Below are positions 45,718 through 55,566 of a stretch of 64,000 nt of DNA, piece by piece. Under the pieces are notes generated by a model. That model ran no database searches and was not told the origin of the DNA. It saw nothing but the letters and a program-made list of their open reading frames with translations. Position numbers and translations under genes: made by a program. Source of the DNA: Aureococcus anophagefferens. Lineage: Eukaryota > Sar > Pelagophyceae > Pelagomonadales > Pelagomonadaceae. Within the stretch, counting starts at the first letter, position 1. Each line of letters begins with the position of its first letter. The stretch is taken from NCBI RefSeq assembly GCF_000186865.1, contig NW_008705574.1, positions 196,282 through 260,281 on the forward strand. The letters run 5' to 3'.

Positions 45718-46344
45718 ATGGAGGCTGCTCGATGGTTGCTCGTCATATTCGCCGCTGCCGCCGCTGGCGATGATGGTGTGGCGACCTTCGATCCGACGTC
45801 TGTGCTCCGCGTCGAGCTCCTCGCGCACGCAGCCGTCGTCCATCTGACGTCTCCAACGTGCAAGAACAAACCCTGCGACGGCAACTGGACGCTGCCTGTG
45901 AGTTCGGCCGACCTCGCCGTCGACGCCAGCCTGCGCGCGACCGTCACCTTCACGGGGCCAGCAAGGACGTGGTCCATCGTTCCCGGCGCCGTGACCGATA
46001 GCTGGTGGGAGGTGTTTTTCGACCTCGCGGACGTCAACGCCACGGGCTTCTCCTACGCCTTCGCCGCGCGTCTGGACGGCGCGAGCCTCGTCGAGGTGAA
46101 CCGGACGACCCTGGGCGCGGGGAACTGGACCGTCGACCCGGCGCACAGCGAGGGCGGCTACATCGACGCGGGCGTGGACCTCGTCCTCGACGACGCGGCG
46201 TCTCGGGCCTCGGTCCGCGTGCCCGACGTCGAGAACTGGGTCGACTACGCCTACGTCCGGGCGAGCACGGACATCACTTTCGACGGCGCGGCGCGCCGGG
46301 CGACCTTCGCCGGCCTCGTCCGCGTCCCCGCGCCGGCGAGGTAA
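45718..46344 (+). CDS. Secreted glycoprotein, unknown
   Basis: 208 residues. A signal peptide (MEAARWLLVIFAAAAAG), then a beta-rich region with a Cys pair (SPTCKNKPCDGNWTL) and four N-glycosylation sites (NWT, NAT, NRT, NWT). No domain recognised. Preceded by a CGCTTCAAC motif at about 45680. Confidence 0.55.
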   Translation: MEAARWLLVIFAAAAAGDDGVATFDPTSVLRVELLAHAAVVHLTSPTCKNKPCDGNWTLPVSSADLAVDASLRATVTFTGPARTWSIVPGAVTDSWWEVFFDLADVNATGFSYAFAARLDGASLVEVNRTTLGAGNWTVDPAHSEGGYIDAGVDLVLDDAASRASVRVPDVENWVDYAYVRASTDITFDGAARRATFAGLVRVPAPAR

Positions 46345-46430
46345 GTCGGTTCGGAAGGTACTGTGCCCGTCGCCGACGCGCCTCGTCGGGGCGCGGGTGC
46401 GATGGGCCCTTACGACGCGTTGCGACCCCC

Positions 46431-47075
46431 TCAGCGCTTGGCGAAGGAGAGCGCGAGCGTGTCCGTCGGCGTGAGTTTGAAGTTGTCGAGGCCCTGGAGC
46501 GCGAGGGACGCCTGGGTCTCGTCGGCGAACTCGACGAAGGCGATGCCCTTCTTGCCCGGCACCATGCGGACCTCCTTGAAGCCGCCGTACTGCTGGAAGA
46601 GGATCGAGAGCATCATGTCGTTGCAGTCGTCGGGCAGGTCCTGCGCGAACAACACGTTCGACGGCGTCGCGTTCTTGTCGGCCTTGGCCGCCTTGGCGGG
46701 CTTGGGCGCCTCCAGGGCCTCCGTCGCCGGCGGGGCCTTGGGCGGCGGCGCCTCGCGCTTCCGCTTCTCGCGCGCGACGAAGCTACCGTCGGCCTTGGAG
46801 ACGACGTCGCTCTTCGCTTTCGCGAACGCGATGCGCATGGGCTTGTCGAAGAAGGGGAAGCCCTGCATCTGGCGCAACGCGTTCGTCGCCGCGCCGACGT
46901 CGGCGAAGACGACCCAGGCCTGGCCCCGCAGCTTCAGGCCCCGGCAGCAGACGACGTCGAGGATCTTGCCGAACTGCGAGAAGACGGAGTAGATCGACTT
47001 CTTCAGGGCGTCCTTCTTGATCTTCTCGTTGAGGTTGTTGATGTACACCGTCTGGTTGGGCTGGACCGACGCCAT
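46431..47075 (-). CDS. U1A/U2B'' spliceosomal protein (SNF family)
   Basis: 214 residues with two RRMs. The first (about 9-85) has VYINNLNEKIKK and RGQAWVVF; the second (about 142-214) has LFAQDLPDDCNDMML and GIAFVEFADETQA. The Lys-rich linker KSDVVSKADGSF and spacing match U1A/U2B''/SNF, which bind U1 and/or U2 snRNA stem loops. One gene of this type serves both roles in many unicells; which one cannot be told. Confidence 0.9.
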   Translation of the reverse strand: MASVQPNQTVYINNLNEKIKKDALKKSIYSVFSQFGKILDVVCCRGLKLRGQAWVVFADVGAATNALRQMQGFPFFDKPMRIAFAKAKSDVVSKADGSFVAREKRKREAPPPKAPPATEALEAPKPAKAAKADKNATPSNVLFAQDLPDDCNDMMLSILFQQYGGFKEVRMVPGKKGIAFVEFADETQASLALQGLDNFKLTPTDTLALSFAKR

Positions 47076-47464
47076 CGCCGCCGCCGGGCCGGGGCGCGAG
47101 GCGCGGCGCGCTCTCTTAAAGAGGAGCTCTTGGTGAACACCGCGCCGGTGAACGCGCGCGCGGTGTCGTTGTTTAAATTCTGAAAGGGCGGCGCTCTGTG
47201 TGACCTCCGCGCTGCGCGAAACGGGTCCGAGCGAGAGAGCGGCGCGGCTGAGGCTCGACGAGGGGCGAGCACAGACGCGACTCCAGCGAGGCGCGCGCGG
47301 CTGATCGGCCGACATGGCCGACCTTGACGTCCGAGCCGAGACGATGCCGTCGTTCACGATCGATTCGATTGCGGGCAGCCACTGCGCCGCAAGGCAGCCA
47401 CCTTTCTGGCCGCGACCTGCCGCCGCGTTTCGGCGGGAGGGCGGCCGTCGCTCCCGCCGGCGCC

Positions 47465-49085
47465 ATGGCGACCAACGTCGAGAAGAAGGACGACGGCGCC
47501 AAGAAGAGCTCGGGCCTGCGGTCGACGCGCAAGCTCTTCGCCAGGTGGACGGGCCTGCGCCACGCGGTCAAGCGGACGACGAAGGCGCTCGTCGGCCCGC
47601 GGGAGCCCGCGCGCGAGCCGCCGCGCATCCTCATCGACTCGACCTACGCGAAGCGCACCTTCAAGAAAGCGGAGCTCGAGAAGCTCTTCGAAAAACGAAA
47701 AAAACGGGTCTACGACCTCGCGCCGGCGCCCGCGGACCTCGAAAAGGCCGTCCCCGACGACGTCGAGGCCGTCGGCGAGGACGCTACCGTGGTCATCGAC
47801 GCCGGCTCCTTCCTCACGCGCATCGGCCTCACGGGCGAGGGCGAGCCGCGCATGGTCGTCGCGTCCGTAGTCGGCTTCGCCGGCGGCCCGAAGACGCCCG
47901 ACGCGCACGCCGCGGGCGCCGCCGGCGCGGCGGCCCACCCGGACTGCTACGTGCGGCCGCTCTACCGCAACGCCTACGCCGACTGGGACGCGGCGGAGAA
48001 GCTCTGGAGGCACGCGCTCTTCGCGACGTGCGGCGACGAGGGCGCGCGCCGGGGCGGGACACGTAGTACTTCAACGCGAGCGCATGCGACGGTCTCGACG
48101 CGGATGCGTCTCGCCTTCGTCGAGCACCCGACGAGAGGCAACGACGCGTCCAAAAATCGGCCGAAACGACGTCGAGAGAGAGGCGTTCGACGTTTCGCCG
48201 GACCGGCCCGGCCCACCGGTCGTTTCCGACTCAGGCGCGGGCCGCGTCGTCATCACGGTGCCCGTGCTCCAGCCCAAGGCGACGATCCAGCGCATGGTGG
48301 AGATCGTCATCGACGAGCTCGGCGCCGAGGAGTGCCACGTCGGCGTCGCTCCCGTGCTCGCGCTCTACGGCCAGGGCTACACGACCGGCCTCGTCCTCGA
48401 CGTCGGCGCGCAGTCCGCGCGGGCCCTCCCCGTCATCGACGGCTTCGCGACGCCCCACGCGCTCTGCGTCGACGCCGAGCTCTCCGGCGACCGGCTGAAC
48501 GCCTACGCCGCGGACTTCCTGCGGGCCAGGGGCTGCGCCTTCGCGTCGAATCGCGCCGCGAACGCCGCGGGCGAGGCGCTCAAGCGCACGCGCGGCGTCG
48601 TCGCCTGGAGCGACCGCGACCCCGTGACGGAAGCGACCTTCGAGGTCACGGCCGCGTGGACGGCCGAGCCCAAAACGATCGCTTTAACGCCCGAGGACCG
48701 CAAGCTCCTCGGCGAGCCCCTCTTCAACCCGAAGAAGGTCGACAAGCAGGCCAAGACCAAGGGCCTCGCGGCCCTCATCAAGCAGTCGATCTACAAGTCC
48801 GAGGAGGACATGCGCGTGACGCTCTGGGGCGGCGTCCTCCTCGTCGGCGGCGGCTCGAGCCTCAACGGCACGCCGGAGCGCCTCGAGGAGGACCTCTTCA
48901 TCATCTCGCCGGACACCATCGACGTCGCCGTGACGGCGTCGCCGGGGCGGGACGTCATGGCCTGGCAGGGCGGCGCGTACCTCACGACGCTGCCCGAGTT
49001 CGAGAACAACTGGATCCACGTCGAGGACCGCGAGGACCCGGAGCTCTTCAAGCAGCGCCTCAAGGACACGGAGTACAACTGTTAG
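47465..49085 (+). CDS. Divergent actin-related protein with introner
   Basis: Actin fold: VVIDAGSFLTRIGLTGEGEP (first phosphate loop), VVITVPVLQPKATIQRMVEI, TTGLVLDVGAQSARALPVIDG (second phosphate loop), LLVGGGSSLNGTPERLEEDL and WQGGAYLTTLPEF. About 85 basic/helical residues precede the fold. It does not match a standard ARP well enough to number it. Exon 1 is 47465-48041 (GC donor) or 47465-48062 (GT donor); exon 2 is 48235-49085. Both keep the frame. Confidence 0.7.
48042..48234 (+). mobile_element. Introner copy D (193 bases by the duplication model)
   Basis: It carries the family core TCCAAAAATCGGCCGAAACG at about 48150, here in the sense orientation. Near-duplicated flanks GCGCGCGC (48042) and GCGCGGGC (48235) suggest an 8-bp target with one change, giving a GC-AG intron; a GT donor at 48063 is the alternative (172 bases). 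Inverted ends are not well kept, so this copy is older. Confidence 0.6.
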
Positions 49086-49243
49086 ATCGCCGCCGCGGAG
49101 GTGGCCGCGTTACTCCGCGCAACTGTGGGACGCCGTGGACGCGGCCTAATTCGGCCACTGCAACCTGGCGGCGCCGGGCAACGTTTTTTGTTACGGCAGC
49201 AACGCGGCTTTGAACGATGATGGGCAGCTAAACACACACGACC

Positions 49244-51799
49244 ATGGGCCGCGAGACGGTCGTCAACGACCTGCTGGACCGGGGCCAGATCGTCGACACG
49301 CAGGAGGTGTCCGACGCGCTCGAGGCGTCCTACGTGGACAAGAAGAAGGCGACGAACGTCCACGACCGCCTCGCCACGGAGGAGGCCAACGAGTGGGCCA
49401 AGCTCTCGGACCGGCGCAGCGCCGTCATCTCGCTGCTGCGCTCCGTCTGCGACCAGCTGCGGAAGATCGACAACCCGCCCCTGAGCCGCAGCGACGAGGC
49501 CGAGGGGACGACGTGGGCGGCGCAGACCAAGTACGCGGGCGCGACGTCCGCGGACTGGAGCGGCCGCCAGCGCCTGAGCTGGCGCGGCGTCGAGCTGGCG
49601 GAGACCCTCTTCGACCACTTCGACACGGACGGCGACGGCTGCTGGACCTACGGCGACTTCCGGCGGTACTTGGAGGGCGTCGGCCGGCCGGGGGAGGTCG
49701 ACGCGCACGTCATGGCGCACCGCGAGGTCTGGCGCTGCTACATGGACGACCTCTTCGGCACGTCCCACGAGGGTTTGGTGTGCCTCGAGCACTTCGTGAA
49801 CTACCGGGAGTACGTCGAGCACAGATTCCCCGTGGAGAAGGACGTGCTCGCGCTGGGGCTTCTGGCGACGCCGCGCGATTTGGATCGGTGGCGCACGTGC
49901 CTCGAGCGCTTCGACGAGCTGGACCGGGAGCTGAACAAGGAGGTCTACGGCATCGACGAGCCCACGGGCAAGGTCGCCGCGACCTCCTTCCAGCAGCTGT
50001 GCTACGACTGCGGCGAGTGCCTCTCCTACGAGGAGTGCGCGCTGAGTTTGAGGGTCCACCTGCGGAAGAACGCGCTCATGACGACGCTCCGCGAGGACTA
50101 CAAGGCGCGGCACTTGTTCTCCTTCCACCAGGAGAGCCGCGTCGACGGCCGCGACGGCCAGCGAATTTATAGAGACGCGTTCGCGGCGTGGTGGCTGTCG
50201 TCGCGGGAGACGCTGCGGCCGTTGGCGCCGTTCGCGGGCTCGTGCTGCGGCGCGCTGCTGGGTTTCAGGACGTGGCTGCGGCGGTCGAAGCGCAATGTCG
50301 GCCGCGTCATGGGCTTGATCGCGTCCTTCGTGGACCGGGGCCTCATCACGCCGGAGCGGCTCGCGCGGCTCAAGGAGGACCACGCGAAGTGGGACTTTGC
50401 GGTGGAGATCGGCGACGAGGCCGCGGACTTCGCGGACGCCGACGGCAACATGTCCATCGAGGTCGAGTACGAGCACGTCGACGACCCGGGCGAGTTCCAC
50501 GCGAAGATGCAGGTGCCGGGGACCTGCGGGTCGTCGATCTGCGTCGACTTCCCGGCCAAGGACGGCGCGGACCCGCGCGAGGTCATGCGCCTGCGGAAGC
50601 TCGTCGTGGACTTCATCCACGCGCACCTCGAGGACGACCTCGCGAAGCTGCCCTACTTCCACGGCGTGCGCGTCATCCGCCCCGTGGGCGGCGCGGAGGA
50701 CGAGGGCTTGTTGTTGCGGCTCCAATTCCTGTGGAAGAAGGAGGGCAACCTCGACAACATCCTGCGGAACGTGCTCAAGCTCGGCCAGGGCCTGCGGTCT
50801 TTGATCCCCGAGATGCAGATGAGCGCGCGGAGCGGCCTGAGCATGGAGGATTTGTACGAGTCGACGAAGATCGTTTTAGGGTACGACGCGTCGATCCGTT
50901 TGTCGGGCCGCGCGACGCTCGCGCGGTCCGCGCTCGCGCTCCTGCTCGAGGAGCTGCTCCACGCCGGGGAGGAGGCCCGGGCCGTGGAGCGGAGCGAGAA
51001 GGAGCTCAAGTGGAAGGCCCACGAGTTGGCGAAGGCGCGGACGCTGAAGAGCCACGGCGACCTCCTCAAGCCTGGCGAGCTCCCGCTGACGGGCATCACG
51101 GGCCACGTCAAGCCGGAGCACGAGGCGACGGACGTCCACGACGCCGCGCGCGCCGCCGAGGACGCGACGTGGACCGAGCACCTCTGGGCGCTCTGCCGGG
51201 GCCTGAAGGCGACGCGCGCGACGTCGCTCGAGTTCTCGTTCCACAGCCTCAACGAGCTCTTCCTCGGCAACAGCGCCGTGCTGTCGGCCCTGCCCGCGGC
51301 GGCCCTGCCGGGCCTGCGCGCCTTCCTCGAGCCCTACGGCGGGCCCGCCTTATGCTGGGCCGCGTTCAGGGACCGGCTCTCGAACGAGATCGCCGCGTCG
51401 TGGGCCGCCGTCGACGAGGCCGAGGCCGCCGAGGCCGCGCGCCTCGAGGCCAAGGCCAAGGCCGACGCCGACGCCTGGGCGGCCATGACCCGCGAGGAGA
51501 AGCGGCGCCAGCGCTTCATCCAGGAAAAGGCGGCGCTCCAGGCCAAGTTGGGCAGCCGCGTCGCCGACGCGACGGGCGACGCGCGCGACGAGGTCCAGGT
51601 CGACGAGGAGAAGGAGTCGGACGTCCACTTCGCGCAGCGCATGCGCCAGGACCACGCCCGCCACCTCCGCGAGGCCCTCGAGCTCTACCGCCTCGCCGCG
51701 GCGACGCTCTACGGCGTCTCGCAGGTCACGCTCCACTCGAACAAGTCCAAGGTCGAGATCGCCATCGAGGGGCTCGACATCTTCGACCCCCTGCCGTAA
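49244..51799 (+). CDS. Large EF-hand protein, unknown
   Basis: 851 residues. A clear EF-hand loop DTDGDGCWTYGDF occurs near 127; another loop-like segment (DADGNMSIEVEYE) near 402 is part of an acidic region. Long helical stretches, two sites of Arg/Lys-rich coiled coil (REEKRRQRFIQEKAALQAK near 750), no membrane segment, no signal. Calcium binding likely; role unknown. The gene is intronless and begins after the TTTTTTGTT-containing spacer at 49180. Confidence 0.55.
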   Translation: MGRETVVNDLLDRGQIVDTQEVSDALEASYVDKKKATNVHDRLATEEANEWAKLSDRRSAVISLLRSVCDQLRKIDNPPLSRSDEAEGTTWAAQTKYAGATSADWSGRQRLSWRGVELAETLFDHFDTDGDGCWTYGDFRRYLEGVGRPGEVDAHVMAHREVWRCYMDDLFGTSHEGLVCLEHFVNYREYVEHRFPVEKDVLALGLLATPRDLDRWRTCLERFDELDRELNKEVYGIDEPTGKVAATSFQQLCYDCGECLSYEECALSLRVHLRKNALMTTLREDYKARHLFSFHQESRVDGRDGQRIYRDAFAAWWLSSRETLRPLAPFAGSCCGALLGFRTWLRRSKRNVGRVMGLIASFVDRGLITPERLARLKEDHAKWDFAVEIGDEAADFADADGNMSIEVEYEHVDDPGEFHAKMQVPGTCGSSICVDFPAKDGADPREVMRLRKLVVDFIHAHLEDDLAKLPYFHGVRVIRPVGGAEDEGLLLRLQFLWKKEGNLDNILRNVLKLGQGLRSLIPEMQMSARSGLSMEDLYESTKIVLGYDASIRLSGRATLARSALALLLEELLHAGEEARAVERSEKELKWKAHELAKARTLKSHGDLLKPGELPLTGITGHVKPEHEATDVHDAARAAEDATWTEHLWALCRGLKATRATSLEFSFHSLNELFLGNSAVLSALPAAALPGLRAFLEPYGGPALCWAAFRDRLSNEIAASWAAVDEAEAAEAARLEAKAKADADAWAAMTREEKRRQRFIQEKAALQAKLGSRVADATGDARDEVQVDEEKESDVHFAQRMRQDHARHLREALELYRLAAATLYGVSQVTLHSNKSKVEIAIEGLDIFDPLP

Positions 51800-51855
51800 G
51801 TTGTGAGTCTTGATTTAGCGGCTTCTTGTGCCATTCTTTCGGGAGGGCCGGGCGC

Positions 51856-51873
51856 GCCCCGGACGTCCGGGGC
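51856..51873. terminator. Perfect 18-base palindrome between convergent genes
   Basis: GCCCCGGACGTCCGGGGC lies between the stops at 51799 and 51943. A strong hairpin in the shared 3' region; a role in 3'-end formation is inferred only from place. Confidence 0.4.
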
Positions 51874-51942
51874 GGCGCGCGGCGGCGGTGGTGGGGGCGG
51901 TCCGCTCCGCGGAGGGCCCCGCTCTTGGTCGCGGGCGCGCGC

Positions 51943-52519
51943 TCACGCGCGCGGCCGCTTGCGCAGGGGCCGGCCGCAGACGACGACGCTCCTGTCGCCG
52001 AGGAGGCCCTCGGAGACCTCGCCGAGGACGTCGAGCGCGACGGACGTCTGGTTGCCGCCGACGACGAGGGGCCCGCCGAGGGGCGCCGCGGACCGCGGCG
52101 GCCGGCCGGCGACGGCCTGCAGCGCGCCGCGGAACCGCCTCCTCGAGTCGTCGTCGAGGAGGTCGTGGAACGACACGTTCTCGAGAGACTCCGACGACGC
52201 GAAGCGCAGCGACGCCGCCGCCGCGCGGTTCGCGTAGCCCACGCGCAGGTCCGGCCCGTCGAGGGCGAGGAAGACGTCCGGGTGGCACGCGAGCACATTC
52301 TGCGCGAGCTGGAACTCGGCCTACGAAAAGACAGACGTTCGATTTCGATCGTTTCGAGTCCGCGGGGGCGCCGGGGCGCGCGTTCTTCGCCTTGAGGTCC
52401 TCGATGAACGCCTTCTTGCGCTGGCGGCTCAGCTGGGCTGACCGGCGATTCGCTTCCCGCTTCAAGCGCTTCTTGCGCTCCTGCTCGTCCCCGACATCCA
52501 CGGTTGCCATCGAGGCCAT
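51943..52519 (-). CDS. bZIP-PAS transcription factor
   Basis: Two exons, 52519-52382 and 52320-51943, about 171 residues. A bZIP basic region (KKRLKREANRRSAQLSRQRK) is followed by a short zipper, then a PAS domain (FLALDGPDLRVGYANRAAAA, FHDLLDDDSRRRFRGAL) and a basic end (RPLRKRPRA). Fused bZIP-PAS factors are typical of stramenopiles. It is not an aureochrome: the LOV motif with its photoactive Cys is absent. No GT donor lies in the exon-1 frame before the junction; a GC donor (GCGCGC or GCGAAG) with the 3' site TTTTCGTAG fits. Confidence 0.65.
52321..52381 (-). other. Candidate 61-base GC-AG intron
   Basis: It ends with a pyrimidine tract and CGTAG. The only GT upstream leaves a 16-base gap, too short, so a GC donor is favoured (at 52381 or 52390); both keep the frame. 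Confidence 0.5.
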
Positions 52520-52892
52520 TTTTGGTGTTGGGGCGCCCGTTTTTTTGGCTCTAGCGGGTCCTGGGGCCCTCGGCGAGCCTCCGGGGTGCTCAGTGGCGCT
52601 GGGTAGGGGCGATTCGGGGGCGCACCACAACCTCAACCGCGGTGGACAGCGGGCTCCGATGACAGGAGCTGTATGACCGGATCCGGACGCTCTGAAGAAA
52701 GGTTGGCCTTGCAGGCTCCTTGCATGTCACGGTGCCGCCGGCACGATGGCCAGACGGTCGAGATCCCATTGGGCAGCTTTCGCCTGAGGACGAGCCCGAA
52801 ACCACGGTGCCGGCGGGGTCTGTTCCGTCTCTTAAGTGCGCTCGCGCCGATTTTCTTCTTCTCTTTCCATCAACATGTATGGAACTTGCACC
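52520..52892. other. Intergenic region containing repeat copy
   Basis: 373 bases between the bZIP-PAS start and the stop of the next gene. It includes one copy of the inverted repeat pair (52781-52877). No gene recognised. Confidence 0.4.
52781..52877 (+). repeat. Inverted repeat, left copy
   Basis: About 95 bases from CGCCTGAGGACGAG through CTCTTAAGTGCGCTCGCGCC to CTTTCCATCAACA, matched in reverse complement at 54474-54567 with a few changes. The two copies enclose the type II membrane protein gene and the lipase fragment. Confidence 0.8.
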
Positions 52893-53957
52893 TTAGGGCA
52901 GCCGATTGTGGTGCGCGTGCTTCGGCGGCCGCTTGTCCCGCCTCTTCTCGCGGTCCCGAGCCTGCTGCTTCTTCGCCCAGGCCGCCAGCGGCGGCGCCTC
53001 GCCGGGCGGCGCGAGCTTGCGGCAGTCGGCGCGGCACGTCCGCCGCAGGCTCAGGCTGCAGTATTTCAGGCACGCGTCGTTGTCGGCGACGTCGCCCGAG
53101 GCGCGGACGCGCTGGGCGCGCGCCTCGAGGAAGGCGAGGTCGAAGCCGTGGTGGTCGCACACGGCCCACTTCAGGAACGACTCGGAGCGGAGGAACGTCT
53201 CCAGCGCGTAGCCCGCGGCCAGCTCGATGCGGTTCCCGAAGGCCGCCGCCGCGCGGGGCCGCCCGATGGCGACGCGGTCGTTCAGGCCGCTCCACTGGTG
53301 CCAGTAGGGCGTGAGGAAGTCGTTCTCCCGCAGCGTCAGCGCCTGCGTCGCGTTGACGTCGTCGAGGAACAAGAGGTCGGGCCGCGCGTAGATGACCGCC
53401 GCGTAGTGGGTCTCCGCGTGGGCGCCCATGGACCGCCAGAGCGCCGTGACGCGCCGCAGGGACTCGAGCTGGCGCATCAAATTGACGAAGTTCGGGCCTC
53501 CGTAGCGCCGGTCCAGCGTTTTGTAGTACGACGCGTTCGACGCGGCGTCGAAGGCCGCCTGGTCCGTGACGGCCGACTTGGCCACGAGATCGCCCAGCAG
53601 CGCCCGCATCTCCGCGGCGCCGCCGATGCGCACGGCCTCGCGCTCGCCGCCCGCCTTGCCCGTGTCCTCGAGCGTCTCGAGCGACCACGTGTGATAGAAG
53701 ACGTCGACGCGGGCGCAGGCGGCGCGGAGCGGCGCGACGAGGTGGCGTCGGATGGACTCGTGCGTGTGGCGCAGGGCGCGGTTCAGGCCGTAGAAGCACA
53801 GGGCCACGCGCACGGTCGTGGGGCAGCCGTCGTCGGGTGGTCGCGTCGGCTTCGCAACAACGACCTCCTGCGCCGGCGCCTCGACGCGCCGGTGCAGCAG
53901 AGCGTGCAGCGACAGCGCGACGGCGCAGCCCGCGAGGATCCAGCGCGCGGCGCGCAT
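52893..53957 (-). CDS. Type II membrane protein, glycosyltransferase-like
   Basis: 354 residues. An N-terminal anchor (ARWILAGCAVALSLHALL) and a lumenal region with VALCFYGLNRALRHTHESI, VDVFYHTWSLE, YAAVIYARPDLLFLDDV and FLTPYWHQWSGLNDRVAIG. This set recurs in stramenopile Golgi-type proteins with a glycosyltransferase-like look (a D-x-x-x-D-like site after ARPD). Activity unproven. It sits between two inverted repeat copies. Confidence 0.5.
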   Translation of the reverse strand: MRAARWILAGCAVALSLHALLHRRVEAPAQEVVVAKPTRPPDDGCPTTVRVALCFYGLNRALRHTHESIRRHLVAPLRAACARVDVFYHTWSLETLEDTGKAGGEREAVRIGGAAEMRALLGDLVAKSAVTDQAAFDAASNASYYKTLDRRYGGPNFVNLMRQLESLRRVTALWRSMGAHAETHYAAVIYARPDLLFLDDVNATQALTLRENDFLTPYWHQWSGLNDRVAIGRPRAAAAFGNRIELAAGYALETFLRSESFLKWAVCDHHGFDLAFLEARAQRVRASGDVADNDACLKYCSLSLRRTCRADCRKLAPPGEAPPLAAWAKKQQARDREKRRDKRPPKHAHHNRLP

Positions 53958-53986
53958 GACATCTCAGCCCCCCATAAGCAACCTCT

Positions 53987-54472
53987 TTAAGTTGCAGTCA
54001 TTACGTCGTCGCCGGGGGTCGCGAGCGCGGCCGCGACGGCCGCGTAGTACGTCGCCTCGCGGTGCGCGTCGAGGGCCGCGCCCGTGAGCACGGCCGCCAG
54101 CAGCGACGCCTCGGCGAGGACGAAGCGCAGGGCTACGGGCAGCGGCCGCCAGTCGCGCACGTCGACGGGGAAGACGCCGCGGTAGCCCGGATCCTGCTCC
54201 GCGGCCGGGTCCGCGCCGACGACCTCGGGCCGCGTCGCCTCCAGGCGCCAGGATTTCCGTTTCTGTGTGAGCACGAGCGTCCGGCAGCAGTGCCGGAAGT
54301 CCAGGATCCGGTTCGCCAGCGTCCCGCGCGGCAGCCGGGGGACGACGTCGCCGGCGGTCACGACGCGGACGGCGTCGCCGCACGTCTCGCAGAAGGACGA
54401 CGCAAAGAGCGCATCCCCCACGCGCGGACAGCCAAACGTCACGAGCCGCCCGCCCGACTCGGATGCCGCGAG
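53987..54472 (-). pseudogene. Class 3 lipase, C-terminal fragment
   Basis: About 160 residues with RLVTFGCPRVGD, AVRVVTAGDVVPRLP (the catalytic Asp region) and a C-terminal HREA His. The upstream half with the nucleophile GxSxG is absent: the frame runs into the inverted repeat copy at 54474-54567, beyond which is another gene's 3' end. Either a truncated relic or a gene whose front part was replaced. An ATG at 54511 inside the repeat could allow expression of an inactive protein. Confidence 0.55.
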
Positions 54473-54473
54473 T

Positions 54474-54567
54474 GTTGATGGAAAGAGAAGAAAAAATCGG
54501 CGCGAGCGCACTTAAGAGACGGAACAGCCCCCCCCGCCGGCACCGTGGTTTTGGACTCGTCCTCAGG
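54474..54567 (-). repeat. Inverted repeat, right copy
   Basis: Reverse complement of 52781-52877. Its outer edge coincides with the stop codon (54565-54563) of the Cys-rich secreted protein; its inner edge is the break point of the lipase homology. Confidence 0.8.
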
Positions 54568-55466
54568 CGAGGACGAACACGAAAGCCGCGAGGATGGCGA
54601 GGGCCGACGCCCGCGCGCCGGCGCGCGCCGCGGTGGTGTCGTCGCTGCCCGGGTCGCATTTGCACCATCCCACGTAGGTTCCGGAGGCGTCCGCGGCCTC
54701 GCACCAGGGGCCGTCTTCGATGATGCAGCCCCGGTGCACGCCCGGATAGAAGTCGTATTCCTCTATATTCGCGGCGCTGTACTCCCAAGACGTCGCGCAG
54801 TAGTAGGCGCCGTCGACCTGCGAGCCGGGGCGACGGATCTCAGTTCGGAACGGGGCGACGTCTCCCGGTCTTCCTCGACGCGCGTCAGCGACGATTGATT
54901 TCCGCGCGGCCGTCGACGGGCCCGTACGGGTTATAATCCTCCTCCTCGGGAGCCGGGATGCACGCCTCTCCCGTGTTCGTCCCGTCGAAGCTCTCGAAGC
55001 CGTATGCGAGCACGTCGGCGTCGCCCGCCGCGTCGTCGTCCGAGCAGTAGCACCACCCGGTGTGCTCGCCGTCGGCGTCGACGGACTGGCACCACGGGTC
55101 GCCCCCGTCGCAGCTCTGGCATCCAAAGTTCGCCTGCCCGTAGCACCCAGGCGAATTGTAGCCCCAATCGTCCTCCGGGTCGGAGCGGATGTAAAACGAC
55201 AACGCGCAGCTGCCGGTCGTCTGGAATGTATCGTCGTCCCAGACCTCGAGGTATGAGTAGCTCATGACGTTGAGGCAGGTGGAGGTCGTGATTGACACAT
55301 CCACATCTTGGCCCCAAAAGTCTTCGGCCTCCGCCGCGCCAGCGAAGAATGCCGCGAAGAGCAGCGCTCGCAAGTTGCACGGCTGCCAGTGCGGGCGATA
55401 CGCGCGTCGATGACACGGTCCAAATGCACTGGGGGCTGCCCGGTAGCGGAGCATTCTCGTGAGCAT
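54563..55466 (-). CDS. Cys-rich secreted protein with GPI-like tail, two exons
   Basis: Exons 55466-54918 and 54817-54563 give 267 residues. A hydrophobic signal (LRALLFAAFFAGAAEA) lies about 30 residues in. Two related Cys-rich modules follow (GDPWCQSVDADGEHTGWCYC and GPWCEAADASGTYVGWCKC), and the C-terminus is hydrophobic (SALAILAAFVFVLA), as in GPI-anchored surface proteins. The splice joins the modules exactly at a duplicated GTCGACGG. Confidence 0.6.
54818..54917 (-). mobile_element. Possible introner copy F (100-base intron, diverged or different subfamily)
   Basis: The intron starts GTCGACGG and the same bases (plus C) recur after its CAG. The left end after the duplication, CCGCGCGGAAATC, is identical to the left end of copy C. 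The interior lacks the family core and the right end pairs poorly, so it may be an internally deleted copy. Confidence 0.55.
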
Positions 55467-55566
55467 TAAATACTGCTGTTCGCGCGAGCATTAAATACTG
55501 CTGTTCGTGCGAAGAAGTGCAAGCGCGACTTCAACCCGTCGACCTTTGACCGCGGGGGGGGGCACG

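Noticed and set aside
51943..52519. Aureochrome (blue-light LOV-bZIP)
   Set aside because: The PAS domain lacks the LOV Cys motif; called bZIP-PAS only.
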